Assembly (NCBI GenBank): GCA_015062525.1
Contig: SUUM01000005.1
Location: forward strand, 36,315 to 100,314
Direction of reading: 5' to 3'
From: Alphaproteobacteria bacterium
GTDB lineage: Bacteria > Pseudomonadota > Alphaproteobacteria > Rs-D84
Length of the DNA: 64,000 nt
Below, piece by piece: positions 56,136 to 64,000 of this stretch (its first letter is position 1; each line of letters opens with the position of its first letter). Under the pieces are notes generated by a model that worked only from the letters and a program-made list of their open reading frames with translations, was not told where the DNA came from and made no database searches. The translations under genes and the position numbers were made by a program.

Positions 56136-57031
56136 TTTCTAATTTCCATAATAATTTTAAAGATACCGATTTCAGGTTCTAAATAAACATTTTTTATATC
56201 TGCAATTGCGCGTGTGGCATTTGGATACAGTTCCGCCAAACCAAAGTACGCAATCGCATCCAATAAAATCCCATGCAGTTCTGGGTACGGTGCGATTTTT
56301 TTTGCCAATGCCATAAAATCTGAACTGGTTGTGCGCTTGTCGCCCAGTTTTTCAATCAGTTCGGCATAAATAACATCGCCACCGGATTTTTTTAGATTTG
56401 CGATTTTACCAAAACTGCCATTACACAATCTTAATGTTTCGGTGCTGATTTCATCTTCTGGAATAAATTTTGCGCACAGTTCTCGCAACTGCGAAATCGT
56501 CAGCGGACGCATTTTTTCAACGCGTGCGCGCGAACGCACCGTCGGCAAAACATTCGCCAGTTGATGCACAACCAACAAAAACAATGTCTTAGCAGGCGGT
56601 TCTTCTAATAACTTCAAAATTGCATTCGATGCGGCTGTATTCAGCTGGTCGACCGAGTCTATCAACACCACCCGCCATTCGCCCGACATGGACGACATCT
56701 GCATTTTATCAATCATTGCGCGCACGGTATAAACCGAAATAACCTTGCCATCTGGTTTTGGCTTACCGTCCTTGTCAATATTTCTGTCTATATCAACGAT
56801 AAAGAAATCGCCAACATTTCCATACACCATTTTGGCAATCTTGTATGCCAATGTGGCCTTGCCGATACCAACAGGACCGGTCAGCATCCATACCGGGTGA
56901 ATCGGGTGCGCGTCGCGTTGTTCCCACGCGTTCAGGAAATTGCGCAAAGTATCCGCATGACCCACCAGATGTTCATTGTCCATCGGATGCGGAAAGTTAT
57001 ATTCATTTGTTGGTTTTTTACGCGGTGCCAT
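56126..57031 (-). CDS. holB: DNA polymerase III delta-prime subunit
   Basis: 301 residues. Clamp-loader AAA+ protein: GHADTLRNFL, Walker-A-like GPVGIGKATLAYKIA, VVLIDSVDQLNTAASNAILK (Walker B region) and LLEEPPAKTLFLLV, sensor region TVRSRARVEKM. The four-Cys zinc module of E. coli delta-prime is absent (no Cys between residues 40 and 110), and SRC at the sensor is SRA, so it is a divergent member. Confidence 0.87.
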   Translation of the reverse strand: MAPRKKPTNEYNFPHPMDNEHLVGHADTLRNFLNAWEQRDAHPIHPVWMLTGPVGIGKATLAYKIAKMVYGNVGDFFIVDIDRNIDKDGKPKPDGKVISVYTVRAMIDKMQMSSMSGEWRVVLIDSVDQLNTAASNAILKLLEEPPAKTLFLLVVHQLANVLPTVRSRARVEKMRPLTISQLRELCAKFIPEDEISTETLRLCNGSFGKIANLKKSGGDVIYAELIEKLGDKRTTSSDFMALAKKIAPYPELHGILLDAIAYFGLAELYPNATRAIADIKNVYLEPEIGIFKIIMEIRKCL

Positions 57032-57034
57032 ATC

Positions 57035-58213
57035 TTATTCCCATCCAAACATTACCTTGATATTTTTTATCACGCGACCCAAGAATTGTGTCTTGCTAAC
57101 TTTATCTTTGGCGATTAGTGGCGCCGTTGCGACAATTTGTCCATTTTGTTCGGCGATTAATTGTCCAATTTCATCGCCCGCATAGACCGGTGCCGCAACA
57201 GGGTCGTTAAACCGCGCCAACACACGCACATTTTTCATGCCGACCTGCTTGTCCACAGTAACAGCAAATTGTTTTGCGACGGTCGCGGGAACGGTCGCAC
57301 GCCGCCCATACCAAACCGGAATATCCACAACAACATCGCCTGGTTGAAAGAATACTTTGCTGATTGTATTTGCAAACCCAAATTCCAATAATTTTTTCAT
57401 CTCGTTGGCCAATGCTTCGTGTCCCTTGCCACGAAATCCGTTTATAACACCAATCAGGCGACGTCCACCAACCTTGGCGCTGGCAACCATGCCGTATCCA
57501 CCGTCATTGGTGTGTCCGGTTTTTAACCCGTCCGCCCCACGCATATTGAACAATAATTTGTTATAGTTCAATGTGTGCGTACGTCCCCATTCGCGACACC
57601 AATCTGTTTTATGTTCTTTGAATTCAAAACGTTTTGTTGCAAACATAGGGTAAATATCCGGATAATCAGAAATCAAATGCTCGGCCAGTATTGCCAGTTC
57701 CCGACTGGTCATCAAATTATTCGGATCGGGCAGGCCACTTGCATTTCCAAATGTTGATTGTTCCATGCCAATGCTGCGTGCTTTTTCTGTCATTTTTGCG
57801 GTGAACGCCATTTCACTTCCGGCCAGTTGTTCTGCCACAACCACAGATGCATCACCCCCCGATAACACAATCAGCCCCAACACCAAATCGCGCACGCTGA
57901 TTGTCTGACCCGCAACCAGGCAAATCTTGCTGGCGGGATACCATTCTGGTCGGTTATAGTCTGCATTTTCTCCAACTGGGAAACGCGTGTCCATTGTAAT
58001 ATTGCCGGCCTTTAATTCATCAAACAGCACCGCCAACGTCATCAACTTAATCATAGACGAAGGGGGCATCAATGTGTCCGCATTTTTTGCCACAATTTCA
58101 ACCCCTGAATCATAGTCAATCAGGAATGCAGACTTTGCTTTGGTTTCAAATTCAGCGGCATTCGCCACACCACAAGCAAACATTAAAAATAAAGCAATTA
58201 ATTTCTTTTTCAT
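57035..58213 (-). CDS. D-alanyl-D-alanine carboxypeptidase (DacA/DacC-like)
   Basis: 392 residues. Signal peptide to VANAAE; SxxK at PPSSMIKLM, the SxN equivalent SGGDASVVVAE (Gly instead of Asn at the middle position) and KTG in GLKTGHTNDGGYG. C-terminal domain (about 275-365) and amphipathic anchor at the end (LGRVIKNIKVMFGWE). Trims peptidoglycan pentapeptides at the periplasmic face. The SGG triad residue deserves checking, although SGC/SGN variants are known. Confidence 0.92.
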   Translation of the reverse strand: MKKKLIALFLMFACGVANAAEFETKAKSAFLIDYDSGVEIVAKNADTLMPPSSMIKLMTLAVLFDELKAGNITMDTRFPVGENADYNRPEWYPASKICLVAGQTISVRDLVLGLIVLSGGDASVVVAEQLAGSEMAFTAKMTEKARSIGMEQSTFGNASGLPDPNNLMTSRELAILAEHLISDYPDIYPMFATKRFEFKEHKTDWCREWGRTHTLNYNKLLFNMRGADGLKTGHTNDGGYGMVASAKVGGRRLIGVINGFRGKGHEALANEMKKLLEFGFANTISKVFFQPGDVVVDIPVWYGRRATVPATVAKQFAVTVDKQVGMKNVRVLARFNDPVAAPVYAGDEIGQLIAEQNGQIVATAPLIAKDKVSKTQFLGRVIKNIKVMFGWE

Positions 58214-58232
58214 GATTTTGATATTAACAATT

Positions 58233-59468
58233 CTAAATCACAATGCCAACAAAATTTTCACCATCGATATCGGTCAGTTTTACATCGCAAATTGTGCGCG
58301 CCGCAACAGGGCGTCCGCCAACCGACACACCAATGTCATGTGGACAACGGGCGATATTGTTTTCTTCAACCAATACTTGAACTGTCTTGCCGATTTGCCC
58401 CCGCATAAATTCAGTGCGATTTTGATTGGCTAAATCATTTATGATTCTAACGCGTTCCTTAGAAATGGCTCGGCTAACCTGGTTTGGCATATTTGCGGCG
58501 GGTGTTCCCGGACGTGGTGAAAATGGGAAAGCGTGAATTTTAATTGGTCGTGTTTCACGAACTAAATCCAAAGTTTCTTGGAATAACTCATCCGTTTCAC
58601 CCGGAAAACCGCAAATTATATCCCAACTGAACGTAATTTTGCCCATCCCACGCGCCACCAGGTTGCGCACCCGTTGCGCCGTATGTCGCCGCCCCATAGA
58701 TTTTAGAATCGTGTCCGATCCCGACTGCATAGAAAAGTGCAGGTGTGGCATCATGCGCGGTTCGTTTAAAATTAAATCAATAACATTGTCAATATCTGGC
58801 ACCGCTGGGTCCACCGACGACAGACGCAACCGTTTAATCCCCGGCACATCCGCCAACAAGCGCCGACATAAATCAGAAATTAAACAGACCGAGTCGCCTT
58901 CTTTCTTGACGTACGATGCCAAATCCACCCCCGTCAGTACAATTTCGCCAAACCCATCACAGACTGCACGTTGCACGTCTGCCAAAATACCTATATACTC
59001 GAACGAAACGGCCGTTCCTCGCAACTGACGCGTTATACAATATGCACAGTTGTGGTTGCATCCATTTTGAATCTGAACAAATTGCTTGGATAATTTTGTG
59101 TCCACTTGGTTAAATTGTGCAATCTGGGGGTTGTTTATATCGTTGCCACGCCCCAGATATGAATCTAATTTCATTTTGTCTGCATTAGAAATCACAACTG
59201 TATTTGGGATTTTTGCAAACAGTTCTGGGTTGCGTGTCGCCGCACACCCGGTTATAAACAATGGTGCATTTGGGTTTTCGCGTGCTATGCGTCGCACGGC
59301 TTGACCTGATTGACGTTCTGCCTCGGCTGTGACCGCGCAAGTGTTGACTACGATTGCCACATCCATATGTTGCCCCAGCATATTTTTAATCTTTTCGGAT
59401 TCCAGCGCATTCAATCGACACCCAAAAGATAATGTTTTAATATTACTTTTTTTATTTTCTGCTTGCAT
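58233..59468 (-). CDS. mtaB: tRNA t6A37 methylthiotransferase MtaB
   Basis: 411 residues. Radical SAM enzyme that adds a methylthio group to t6A37. Three N-terminal cluster cysteines are in SFGCRLN, VVNTCAVTAEAERQ and FITGCAATR; radical SAM motif CNHNCAYC; C-terminal TRAM region. The NTCAVTAEAE phrase and the length separate MtaB from MiaB and RimO. Starts 20 bases upstream of the carboxypeptidase in the same direction. Confidence 0.92.
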   Translation of the reverse strand: MQAENKKSNIKTLSFGCRLNALESEKIKNMLGQHMDVAIVVNTCAVTAEAERQSGQAVRRIARENPNAPLFITGCAATRNPELFAKIPNTVVISNADKMKLDSYLGRGNDINNPQIAQFNQVDTKLSKQFVQIQNGCNHNCAYCITRQLRGTAVSFEYIGILADVQRAVCDGFGEIVLTGVDLASYVKKEGDSVCLISDLCRRLLADVPGIKRLRLSSVDPAVPDIDNVIDLILNEPRMMPHLHFSMQSGSDTILKSMGRRHTAQRVRNLVARGMGKITFSWDIICGFPGETDELFQETLDLVRETRPIKIHAFPFSPRPGTPAANMPNQVSRAISKERVRIINDLANQNRTEFMRGQIGKTVQVLVEENNIARCPHDIGVSVGGRPVAARTICDVKLTDIDGENFVGIVI

Positions 59469-59527
59469 TTTGACCGTCCTGGTGGCATTATAGCCTGACT
59501 GAAAACGATTTCAACAAAGGAATTACA

Positions 59528-59905
59528 ATGGCACGCACAACAAATTCTGATACATTACCATACGTAGAAAGCCGTTATGAACTGGGGATGCTGGCATCTC
59601 AACGTGTTCGTGATTTGAATGGTGGTGCGGAACCTGTGGTTAACAAAGATGGCGATAAAATGACGGTTGTTGCCCTGCGTGAAATTGCAAGTGGCAAGCT
59701 GGATGTGAACGCGGTCCGCCACGAATTTGTTCAGTCTTACAAGGATGCGCCAACCGCGGCTGATGGCGCGGAATCCCTGGAAGTTGGCAGCGAGGATCCA
59801 TTACTGCGTGAAATTGATGCAGAATTAGAGGCTACCTTGGCTGATGACGAACCTGGCACAATCACTGCCGAAGAAGCGGTTGCCGTTGCCACGGACGCAG
59901 AATAA
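59528..59905 (+). CDS. rpoZ: RNA polymerase omega subunit
   Basis: 125 residues. SRYELGMLASQRVRDLNGGA and KMTVVALREIASGKLDVNAV are the conserved omega core (RFELVLLAAQRAR and KNPVVALREIA in the family). The C-terminal acidic extension is lineage-specific. AAAGGAATTACA precedes the ATG. Divergent from mtaB. Confidence 0.9.
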   Translation: MARTTNSDTLPYVESRYELGMLASQRVRDLNGGAEPVVNKDGDKMTVVALREIASGKLDVNAVRHEFVQSYKDAPTAADGAESLEVGSEDPLLREIDAELEATLADDEPGTITAEEAVAVATDAE

Positions 59906-59914
59906 TTTAGATTC

Positions 59915-60005
59915 GGAGATGTCGCATAGTTGGTCTAGTGCGCTACATTGGAAATGTAGTATACTCGCAAGGGTATCAAGGGTTCGAATCCCTTCATCTC
60001 CGCCA
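59915..60005 (+). tRNA. tRNA-Ser (GGA)
   Basis: 91 nt with encoded CCA. Acceptor GGAGATG/CATCTCC, anticodon loop TTGGAAA giving GGA, long variable arm (TATACTCGCAAGGGTATC), T-arm GGGTTCGAATCCC. Its 3' end is copied in inverted and direct orientation in the following 190 bases. Confidence 0.93.
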
Positions 60006-60019
60006 GGAAATTAAAATCT

Positions 60020-60048
60020 TAAACCGCCCACTACGGGCGGTTTTGATT
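60020..60048 (+). terminator. Terminator of tRNA-Ser(GGA)
   Basis: AACCGCCC-ACTAC-GGGCGGTT followed by TTGATTTT. Confidence 0.75.
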
Positions 60049-60054
60049 TTAACC

Positions 60055-60196
60055 TGGCGGAGATGAAGGGATGCACCAGAGCGCAGCGCATGGTGAATAC
60101 GAGGATACACAATTAGAAAAATCTTAAAAAATCAACCAGACAAGATTTTTTTGATTTTTATTATTGTGTATCGAGGACAGGAATTCATCTCCGCCA
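60055..60196 (+). repeat. tRNA-end palindromic element, copy C (tRNA-Ser type)
   Basis: 60055-60072 is the exact reverse complement of the last 18 bases of tRNA-Ser(GGA) (59988-60005); 60184-60196 is an exact direct copy of its last 13. Between them lie GCACCAGAGCGC and the 91-bp core 60086-60176 shared with copies A and B, whose stems ATACACAAT...ATTGTGTAT and A/T arms are conserved while the loop differs. A terminator follows. Confidence 0.8.
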
Positions 60197-60207
60197 GAAA
60201 TAATCAA

Positions 60208-60240
60208 AACCCCGACAACATCTGTCGGGGCTTTGTTTTT
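60208..60240. terminator. Terminator
   Basis: CCCCGACA-ACATC-TGTCGGGG followed by CTTTGTTTTT; it can also serve the minus-strand gene at 60248. Confidence 0.75.
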
Positions 60241-60247
60241 AGGCGGA

Positions 60248-60607
60248 TTACTGCCACCTTCCCACCACAAGGTTCCCAGTATGTACAACGAAGTTATCAA
60301 ATAATCGAATAACCCCACCACTAAATCTGCTGTTAGCATATCGGTGCAGCACAACCGGTCGCACAATCGTCAAATTGTCGCCATTTGCTGTATATTCCAT
60401 TGGTCGGCTATTGTGATTGATATGGTATGTAGATAAAAACGAATTATACAACTGTGGGTTGATGTTGATACAGGATATCAGTTGTTCTTGCGAATAAATT
60501 GCTCGTTCAATCATAACGCGAACCAATTCCCGCCTTTGCAGGTATGACAGGTCATCCCACACAATCCGTTTCAATGCCATGACCATATTTTGGGTCAGGG
60601 CACTCAT
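60248..60607 (-). CDS. Hypothetical protein divergent from the fibre-like gene
   Basis: 119 residues from ATG 60607 (CAGGA eight bases upstream). Helical N-terminal half (MALKRIVWDDLSYLQRRELV with RVMIERAIYSQEQLI), then mixed. RRELVRVMIERAIYSQEQL could be a helix-turn-helix-like region, but this is not diagnostic. Being divergent from the long surface protein makes a regulator possible; unrecognised otherwise. Confidence 0.5.
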   Translation of the reverse strand: MSALTQNMVMALKRIVWDDLSYLQRRELVRVMIERAIYSQEQLISCININPQLYNSFLSTYHINHNSRPMEYTANGDNLTIVRPVVLHRYANSRFSGGVIRLFDNFVVHTGNLVVGRWQ

Positions 60608-60696
60608 ATCACTGTCCTGAAATTTAAAATATACAAATATAGATTCTTCTTGAAACGAATGGAATAAAAGATAATAACAATCAGCAAAACAAATGG

Positions 60697-60726
60697 TTGA
60701 CCTGGTATTAGTAAATGTTGTATAAC
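60697..60726 (+). promoter_or_regulatory. Promoter of the fibre-like gene
   Basis: TTGACC (60697-60702), 18-base spacer, TATAAC (60721-60726). Confidence 0.55.
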
Positions 60727-60766
60727 AAGACAATAAAGACAATAGAAAAAATACACGGAGAGACAC

Positions 60767-63700
60767 ATGAATATCAAGAAAACAAGTTTAATAGCATTAA
60801 TAGCCCTTTTAACCTGTGACGTGCATGCTAGCACGGCGTCTGTTGCACGTGCTGGTGCGAAACGTATTGGTACAACGGGTAATCGTGCAACAGTGGGTGG
60901 CAAAGCAGTTTCTCTTAGTGGTGGCTCCAGTTTAAATAAATTACAATCCAACCGTGTTCAATCTGGTTATAGTCCTATTGCGCCTACGGACAAGAGTAAC
61001 GAGATACTCGAGGCCATGTACGACGAGATGCAAAAGGTTCAAGATACCTTTACCGCAAGGATAGAGCAATTAGAAAAAACAATAGAAGACAAAGAAAAAG
61101 AAATAGATGAGTTAAAAGAGGAATTAGAAAACACTCAGGACAGTGTACAAGAAATAGCGGATGGCGGTTTTATTACAGAAGAAAGGGTTGCTGCCCAGAT
61201 TAACGATGCCAAGGCAACTATCAAGGCAGAACGAGATGCGGATATTGTTAAAATCAAAAATGAAATCCAAGCAGATGTTGACAAACTGGATAACAATATA
61301 AAAAATATCAACATTGATGGTGCGATAGAGGATAAATTAGCACGCAAGGGTTACGCGACAACCGCCCAATTAGCAGAAGATATTGATGCGGCCAAGAACG
61401 AAGCGATTGCACAGGCAAAAACCGAGGCTGTTGAAGAAGTTAACGGTATGGGATTTGCAAAAACTGCAACAATTGAATCAGATATTTTGAACGCGAAAAA
61501 TGCGGCGATTGAACAGGCAACAACCGCTGCACTGGCCGAGGTTGAAAGAAAAGGTTTTGCAACGAATGTGTCCGTACAGAATTTAAAGTCCGAAATCACA
61601 ACCGAACGTAATGCGGCATTAAAATCGTATGCAACATCTGCCCAATTAGCAGAAGATATTGATGCGGCCAAGTCCGAAATCACAACCGAACGTAATGCGG
61701 CATTAAAATCGTATGCAACATCTGCGGATGTATCAAGCGCAGTTACAGCGGCCAAGAACGAAGCGATTGCACAGGCAAAAACCGAGGCTGTTGCAGAAGT
61801 TAACGGTATGGGATTTGCGAAAACTGCAACAATTGAATCAGATATTTTGACCGCGAAAAATGCGGCGATTGAACAGGCAAAAAACGAGGCTGTTGCAGCA
61901 GTTAACAGTATGGGTTTTGTAACGGATACGACCGTACAGAATTTAAAGACCGAAATCACAAACGAACGTAATGCGGCATTAAAATCGTATGCAACATCTG
62001 AGCAGGTATCAAACGCGGTTACAGCGGCCAAGACCGAAATCACAACCGAACGTAATGCAGCTTTAAAATCGTATGCAACATCTGCGGATGTATCAAGCGC
62101 AGTTGCGACACTTGCAACCAAAAAAGAATTAGAGAATTTAGAACTTGGGGTGGACGAAACCACTGTTGCAGGTATTGTTGACGAAGTATTGGGTACAAAG
62201 AAAGTTATCAGTGAAGACACACCCGCCTTTCAAGAGGTACAACAACAGGTGGCCGCGATGCCAACAACATACGCCAAGTCGTCTGCATTGACCAGTCTGG
62301 ATACAAGGGTTACAAAGAACGCACAGGATATTACAGCGACCCAGGAAAGCGTTAACAATATCAGCGACACGATTGCCGACACATTGCTATCGGATGAAGA
62401 GTTTAAGGGTGGCGTCTTGGCGGGTTTGAGCACAGAACTTACAGGATTACCTGACAGGGTTACCGAACTTGACAACGCGGTAAAAGGCCTTGGCAATACC
62501 TATGCAACCAAAAAAGAATTAGAGAATTTGGAACTTGGGGTGGACGAAACCACCGTTGCAGGTATTGTTGACGAAGTATTGGATACAAAGAAAGTTATCA
62601 GTGAAGACACACCCGCCTTTCAAGAGGTTGCTAATCTGAGAAACAAAGATACATTGACAACTTTGCTTGGCGACACATACGCCAAGTCGTCTGCATTGAC
62701 CAGTCTGGATACAAGGGTTGCAAAGAACGCACAGGATATTACAGCGACCAAGGAAAGCGTTAACAATATCAGCGACACGATTGCCGACACATTGTTATCG
62801 GATGAAGACTTTAAGGGTGGCGTCTTGGCGGGTTTAAGCACAGAACTTACAGAATTGCCTGCCAGGGTTACCGAACTTGACAACGCGGTAAAAGGCCTTG
62901 GCAATACCTATGCGACCAAGGACGAGTTAGGCAATTATGCCACAGCGACTGACCTTGCCAATCTGAAAAAACCAGCAACATTGGCAGGTTTGCTTGGTGA
63001 TATATATGTTAAACCGGCAACATTAGACAGCAGAATAACTGGCCTTAGTTCTACCTATGCGACCAAGGAAGCCTTGAATACAGTTGATGGCAAGTTTGCT
63101 AACTATGTAAAGGGGGCAGATTTTAGCGGGCTGTTAAAGGATGCGGATTTGAGCACGAATAGTAAATTCAGCGCACTAAGCGCCACAGTATCCGGCCTTG
63201 GCAATACCTATGCGACCAAGGAAGCCTTGAATACAGTTGACGGCAAGTTTGCTAACTATGTAAAGGGAACTGATTTTAGCGGGCTGTTAAAGGATGCGGA
63301 TTTGAGCACGAATAGTAAATTCAGCGCACTAAGCACCACAGTATCCGGCCTTGGTGATACTTATGCGACCAAGGCAAGCCTTGAGGATTTGAGAAAACCA
63401 GCAACATTGACAGCTTTGCTTGGCGATATATATGTTAAACCGGCAACATTAGACAACAGAATAACCGCCCTTGGCAATACCTATGCGACCAAGGAAGCCT
63501 TGAATACAGTTGACGGCAAGTTTGCTAACTATGTAAAGGGAACTGATTTTGGCGGGCTGTTAAAGGATGCGGATTTGAGCACGAATAGTAAATTCAGCGC
63601 ACTAAGCACCACAGTATCCGGCCTTGGCAATACCTATGCGACCAAGGCAAGCCTTGAGGATTTGAGAAAACCAGCAACATTGACAGCTTTGCTTGGCGAT

Positions 63701-64000
63701 ATATATGTTAAACCGGCAACATTAGACAACAGAATAACCGGCCTTGGCAATACCTATGCGACCAAGGAAGCCTTGAATACGGTTGATGGCAAGTTTGCTA
63801 ACTATGTAAAGGGAACTGATTTTAGCGGGCTGTTAAAGGATGCGGATTTGAGCACGAATAGTAAATTCAGCGCACTAAGCACCACAGTATCCGGCCTTGG
63901 TAATACCTATGCGACCAAGAGCGAGTTAGGCAATTATGCCACAGCGACTGACCTTGCCAATCTGAAAAAACCAGCAACATTGGGTACATTGTTAAAGGAT
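60767..64000 (+). CDS. Long secreted coiled-coil/fibre-like repeat protein (3' end outside window)
   Basis: At least 1078 residues, open to the window end. Signal peptide MNIKKTSLIALIALLTCDVH with AHA/S-type cleavage, a short G/S-rich head, a coiled coil (QDTFTARIEQLEKTIEDKEK region) and then repeats: module 1 (about 61360-62110) QLAEDIDAAK/EAIAQAKTEAV, module 2 (two copies, 62116-62500 and 62506-62900) TKKELENLELGVDETTVAG with TYAKSSALTSLDTRV, and module 3 from 63061 with YATKEALNTVDGKFANYVKG. The design fits trimeric adhesin, tail-fibre-like or scaffold proteins; no anchor domain is visible. GAGAGACAC precedes the ATG. Confidence 0.85.
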   Translation, partial: MNIKKTSLIALIALLTCDVHASTASVARAGAKRIGTTGNRATVGGKAVSLSGGSSLNKLQSNRVQSGYSPIAPTDKSNEILEAMYDEMQKVQDTFTARIEQLEKTIEDKEKEIDELKEELENTQDSVQEIADGGFITEERVAAQINDAKATIKAERDADIVKIKNEIQADVDKLDNNIKNINIDGAIEDKLARKGYATTAQLAEDIDAAKNEAIAQAKTEAVEEVNGMGFAKTATIESDILNAKNAAIEQATTAALAEVERKGFATNVSVQNLKSEITTERNAALKSYATSAQLAEDIDAAKSEITTERNAALKSYATSADVSSAVTAAKNEAIAQAKTEAVAEVNGMGFAKTATIESDILTAKNAAIEQAKNEAVAAVNSMGFVTDTTVQNLKTEITNERNAALKSYATSEQVSNAVTAAKTEITTERNAALKSYATSADVSSAVATLATKKELENLELGVDETTVAGIVDEVLGTKKVISEDTPAFQEVQQQVAAMPTTYAKSSALTSLDTRVTKNAQDITATQESVNNISDTIADTLLSDEEFKGGVLAGLSTELTGLPDRVTELDNAVKGLGNTYATKKELENLELGVDETTVAGIVDEVLDTKKVISEDTPAFQEVANLRNKDTLTTLLGDTYAKSSALTSLDTRVAKNAQDITATKESVNNISDTIADTLLSDEDFKGGVLAGLSTELTELPARVTELDNAVKGLGNTYATKDELGNYATATDLANLKKPATLAGLLGDIYVKPATLDSRITGLSSTYATKEALNTVDGKFANYVKGADFSGLLKDADLSTNSKFSALSATVSGLGNTYATKEALNTVDGKFANYVKGTDFSGLLKDADLSTNSKFSALSTTVSGLGDTYATKASLEDLRKPATLTALLGDIYVKPATLDNRITALGNTYATKEALNTVDGKFANYVKGTDFGGLLKDADLSTNSKFSALSTTVSGLGNTYATKASLEDLRKPATLTALLGDIYVKPATLDNRITGLGNTYATKEALNTVDGKFANYVKGTDFSGLLKDADLSTNSKFSALSTTVSGLGNTYATKSELGNYATATDLANLKKPATLGTLLKD
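63061..64000 (+). repeat. 273-bp coding tandem repeat
   Basis: The phrase GACCAAGGAAGCCTTGAATA starts at 63061, 63214, 63487 and 63760. The last three are 273 bp (91 codons) apart; the first interval is 153 bp, so the long unit is a 51-codon plus a 40-codon piece. Copies are nearly identical at DNA level. Confidence 0.8.

Noticed and set aside
61135..62904. Long open frames on the minus strand inside the fibre-like gene
   Set aside because: They are Ser/Ala/Val-rich mirror translations of the plus-strand repeats, without ribosome sites; the plus frame has a signal peptide, promoter and SD.
63061..64000. CRISPR-like spacing of repeats
   Set aside because: Units are in frame, 153 or 273 bp long and part of a continuous coding sequence; no unique spacers and no cas genes.

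Overview
The window is a gene-dense stretch of a diderm bacterial chromosome that reads as an alphaproteobacterium with a compact genome. The main evidence is the order frr-uppS-cdsA-rseP-bamA, the presence of RNase J, RpoZ, IHF-alpha and IHF-beta homologues, BamA, an LptM-like lipoprotein and holB-tatD, and a tRNA-His that carries the canonical extra G(-1). A host- or gut-associated lineage is possible, given small secreted Cys-rich proteins, an LRR protein and a fibre-like surface protein, but this is inference. The species cannot be named from sequence alone.

Layout. 1-3700: 3' end of prfB, RNase P RNA, an L-lactate-type dehydrogenase, an acetyltransferase and a membrane-anchored spermidine-synthase-like protein. 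3724-7330: two divergently evolved paralogous unknown proteins, a porin-like barrel, a MITE-like inverted-repeat element and a DUF378 protein. 7567-12487 (minus): an unknown membrane protein, tgt, queA and era, covering queuosine tRNA modification and ribosome assembly. 12599-16026: dcd, a lipoprotein, a phage head/lysozyme fusion and a tRNA-His/tRNA-Ala pair with a tRNA-Ala pseudogene. 16108-24417: frr-uppS-cdsA-rseP-bamA (translation recycling, isoprenoid lipid carrier, phospholipid and outer-membrane biogenesis), then a small cluster that resembles VirB7/VirB8 type IV secretion parts, and yraN. 24513-31863: surface barrel, glycine-zipper protein, ligA, second barrel, class A PBP. 32021-36397: ABC exporter, rplM-rpsI, rho. 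36518-47526: Cys-rich secreted protein, ihfA, tRNA-Arg, amidase, ATL, peroxiredoxin, ihfB, a single-chain AccD-AccA fusion, sodB, thioredoxin-like protein, cvpA, RNase J, LptM-like lipoprotein.

47565-54780 is accessory. It has a zincin-motif protein and an alternating 22-residue LRR protein (both effector-like), tandem tRNA-end palindromic elements, and a small island (DUF2779 nuclease-like protein, tiny ORF, minimal tyrosine recombinase) abutting the 3' end of tRNA-Glu. 54855-60005 returns to core genes (META lipoprotein, tatD, holB, D-Ala-D-Ala carboxypeptidase, mtaB, rpoZ, tRNA-Ser). A third copy of the palindromic element follows tRNA-Ser, and 60767 to the window end is a long secreted coiled-coil repeat protein with a 273-bp DNA repeat period.

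The most unusual signal is a family of about 140-180 bp palindromic elements located just downstream of tRNA genes (51116-51292, 51516-51660, 60055-60196). The core is shared between loci, but the two ends are an inverted and a direct copy of the 3' end of whichever tRNA lies next to it (tRNA-Glu at one locus, tRNA-Ser at the other).
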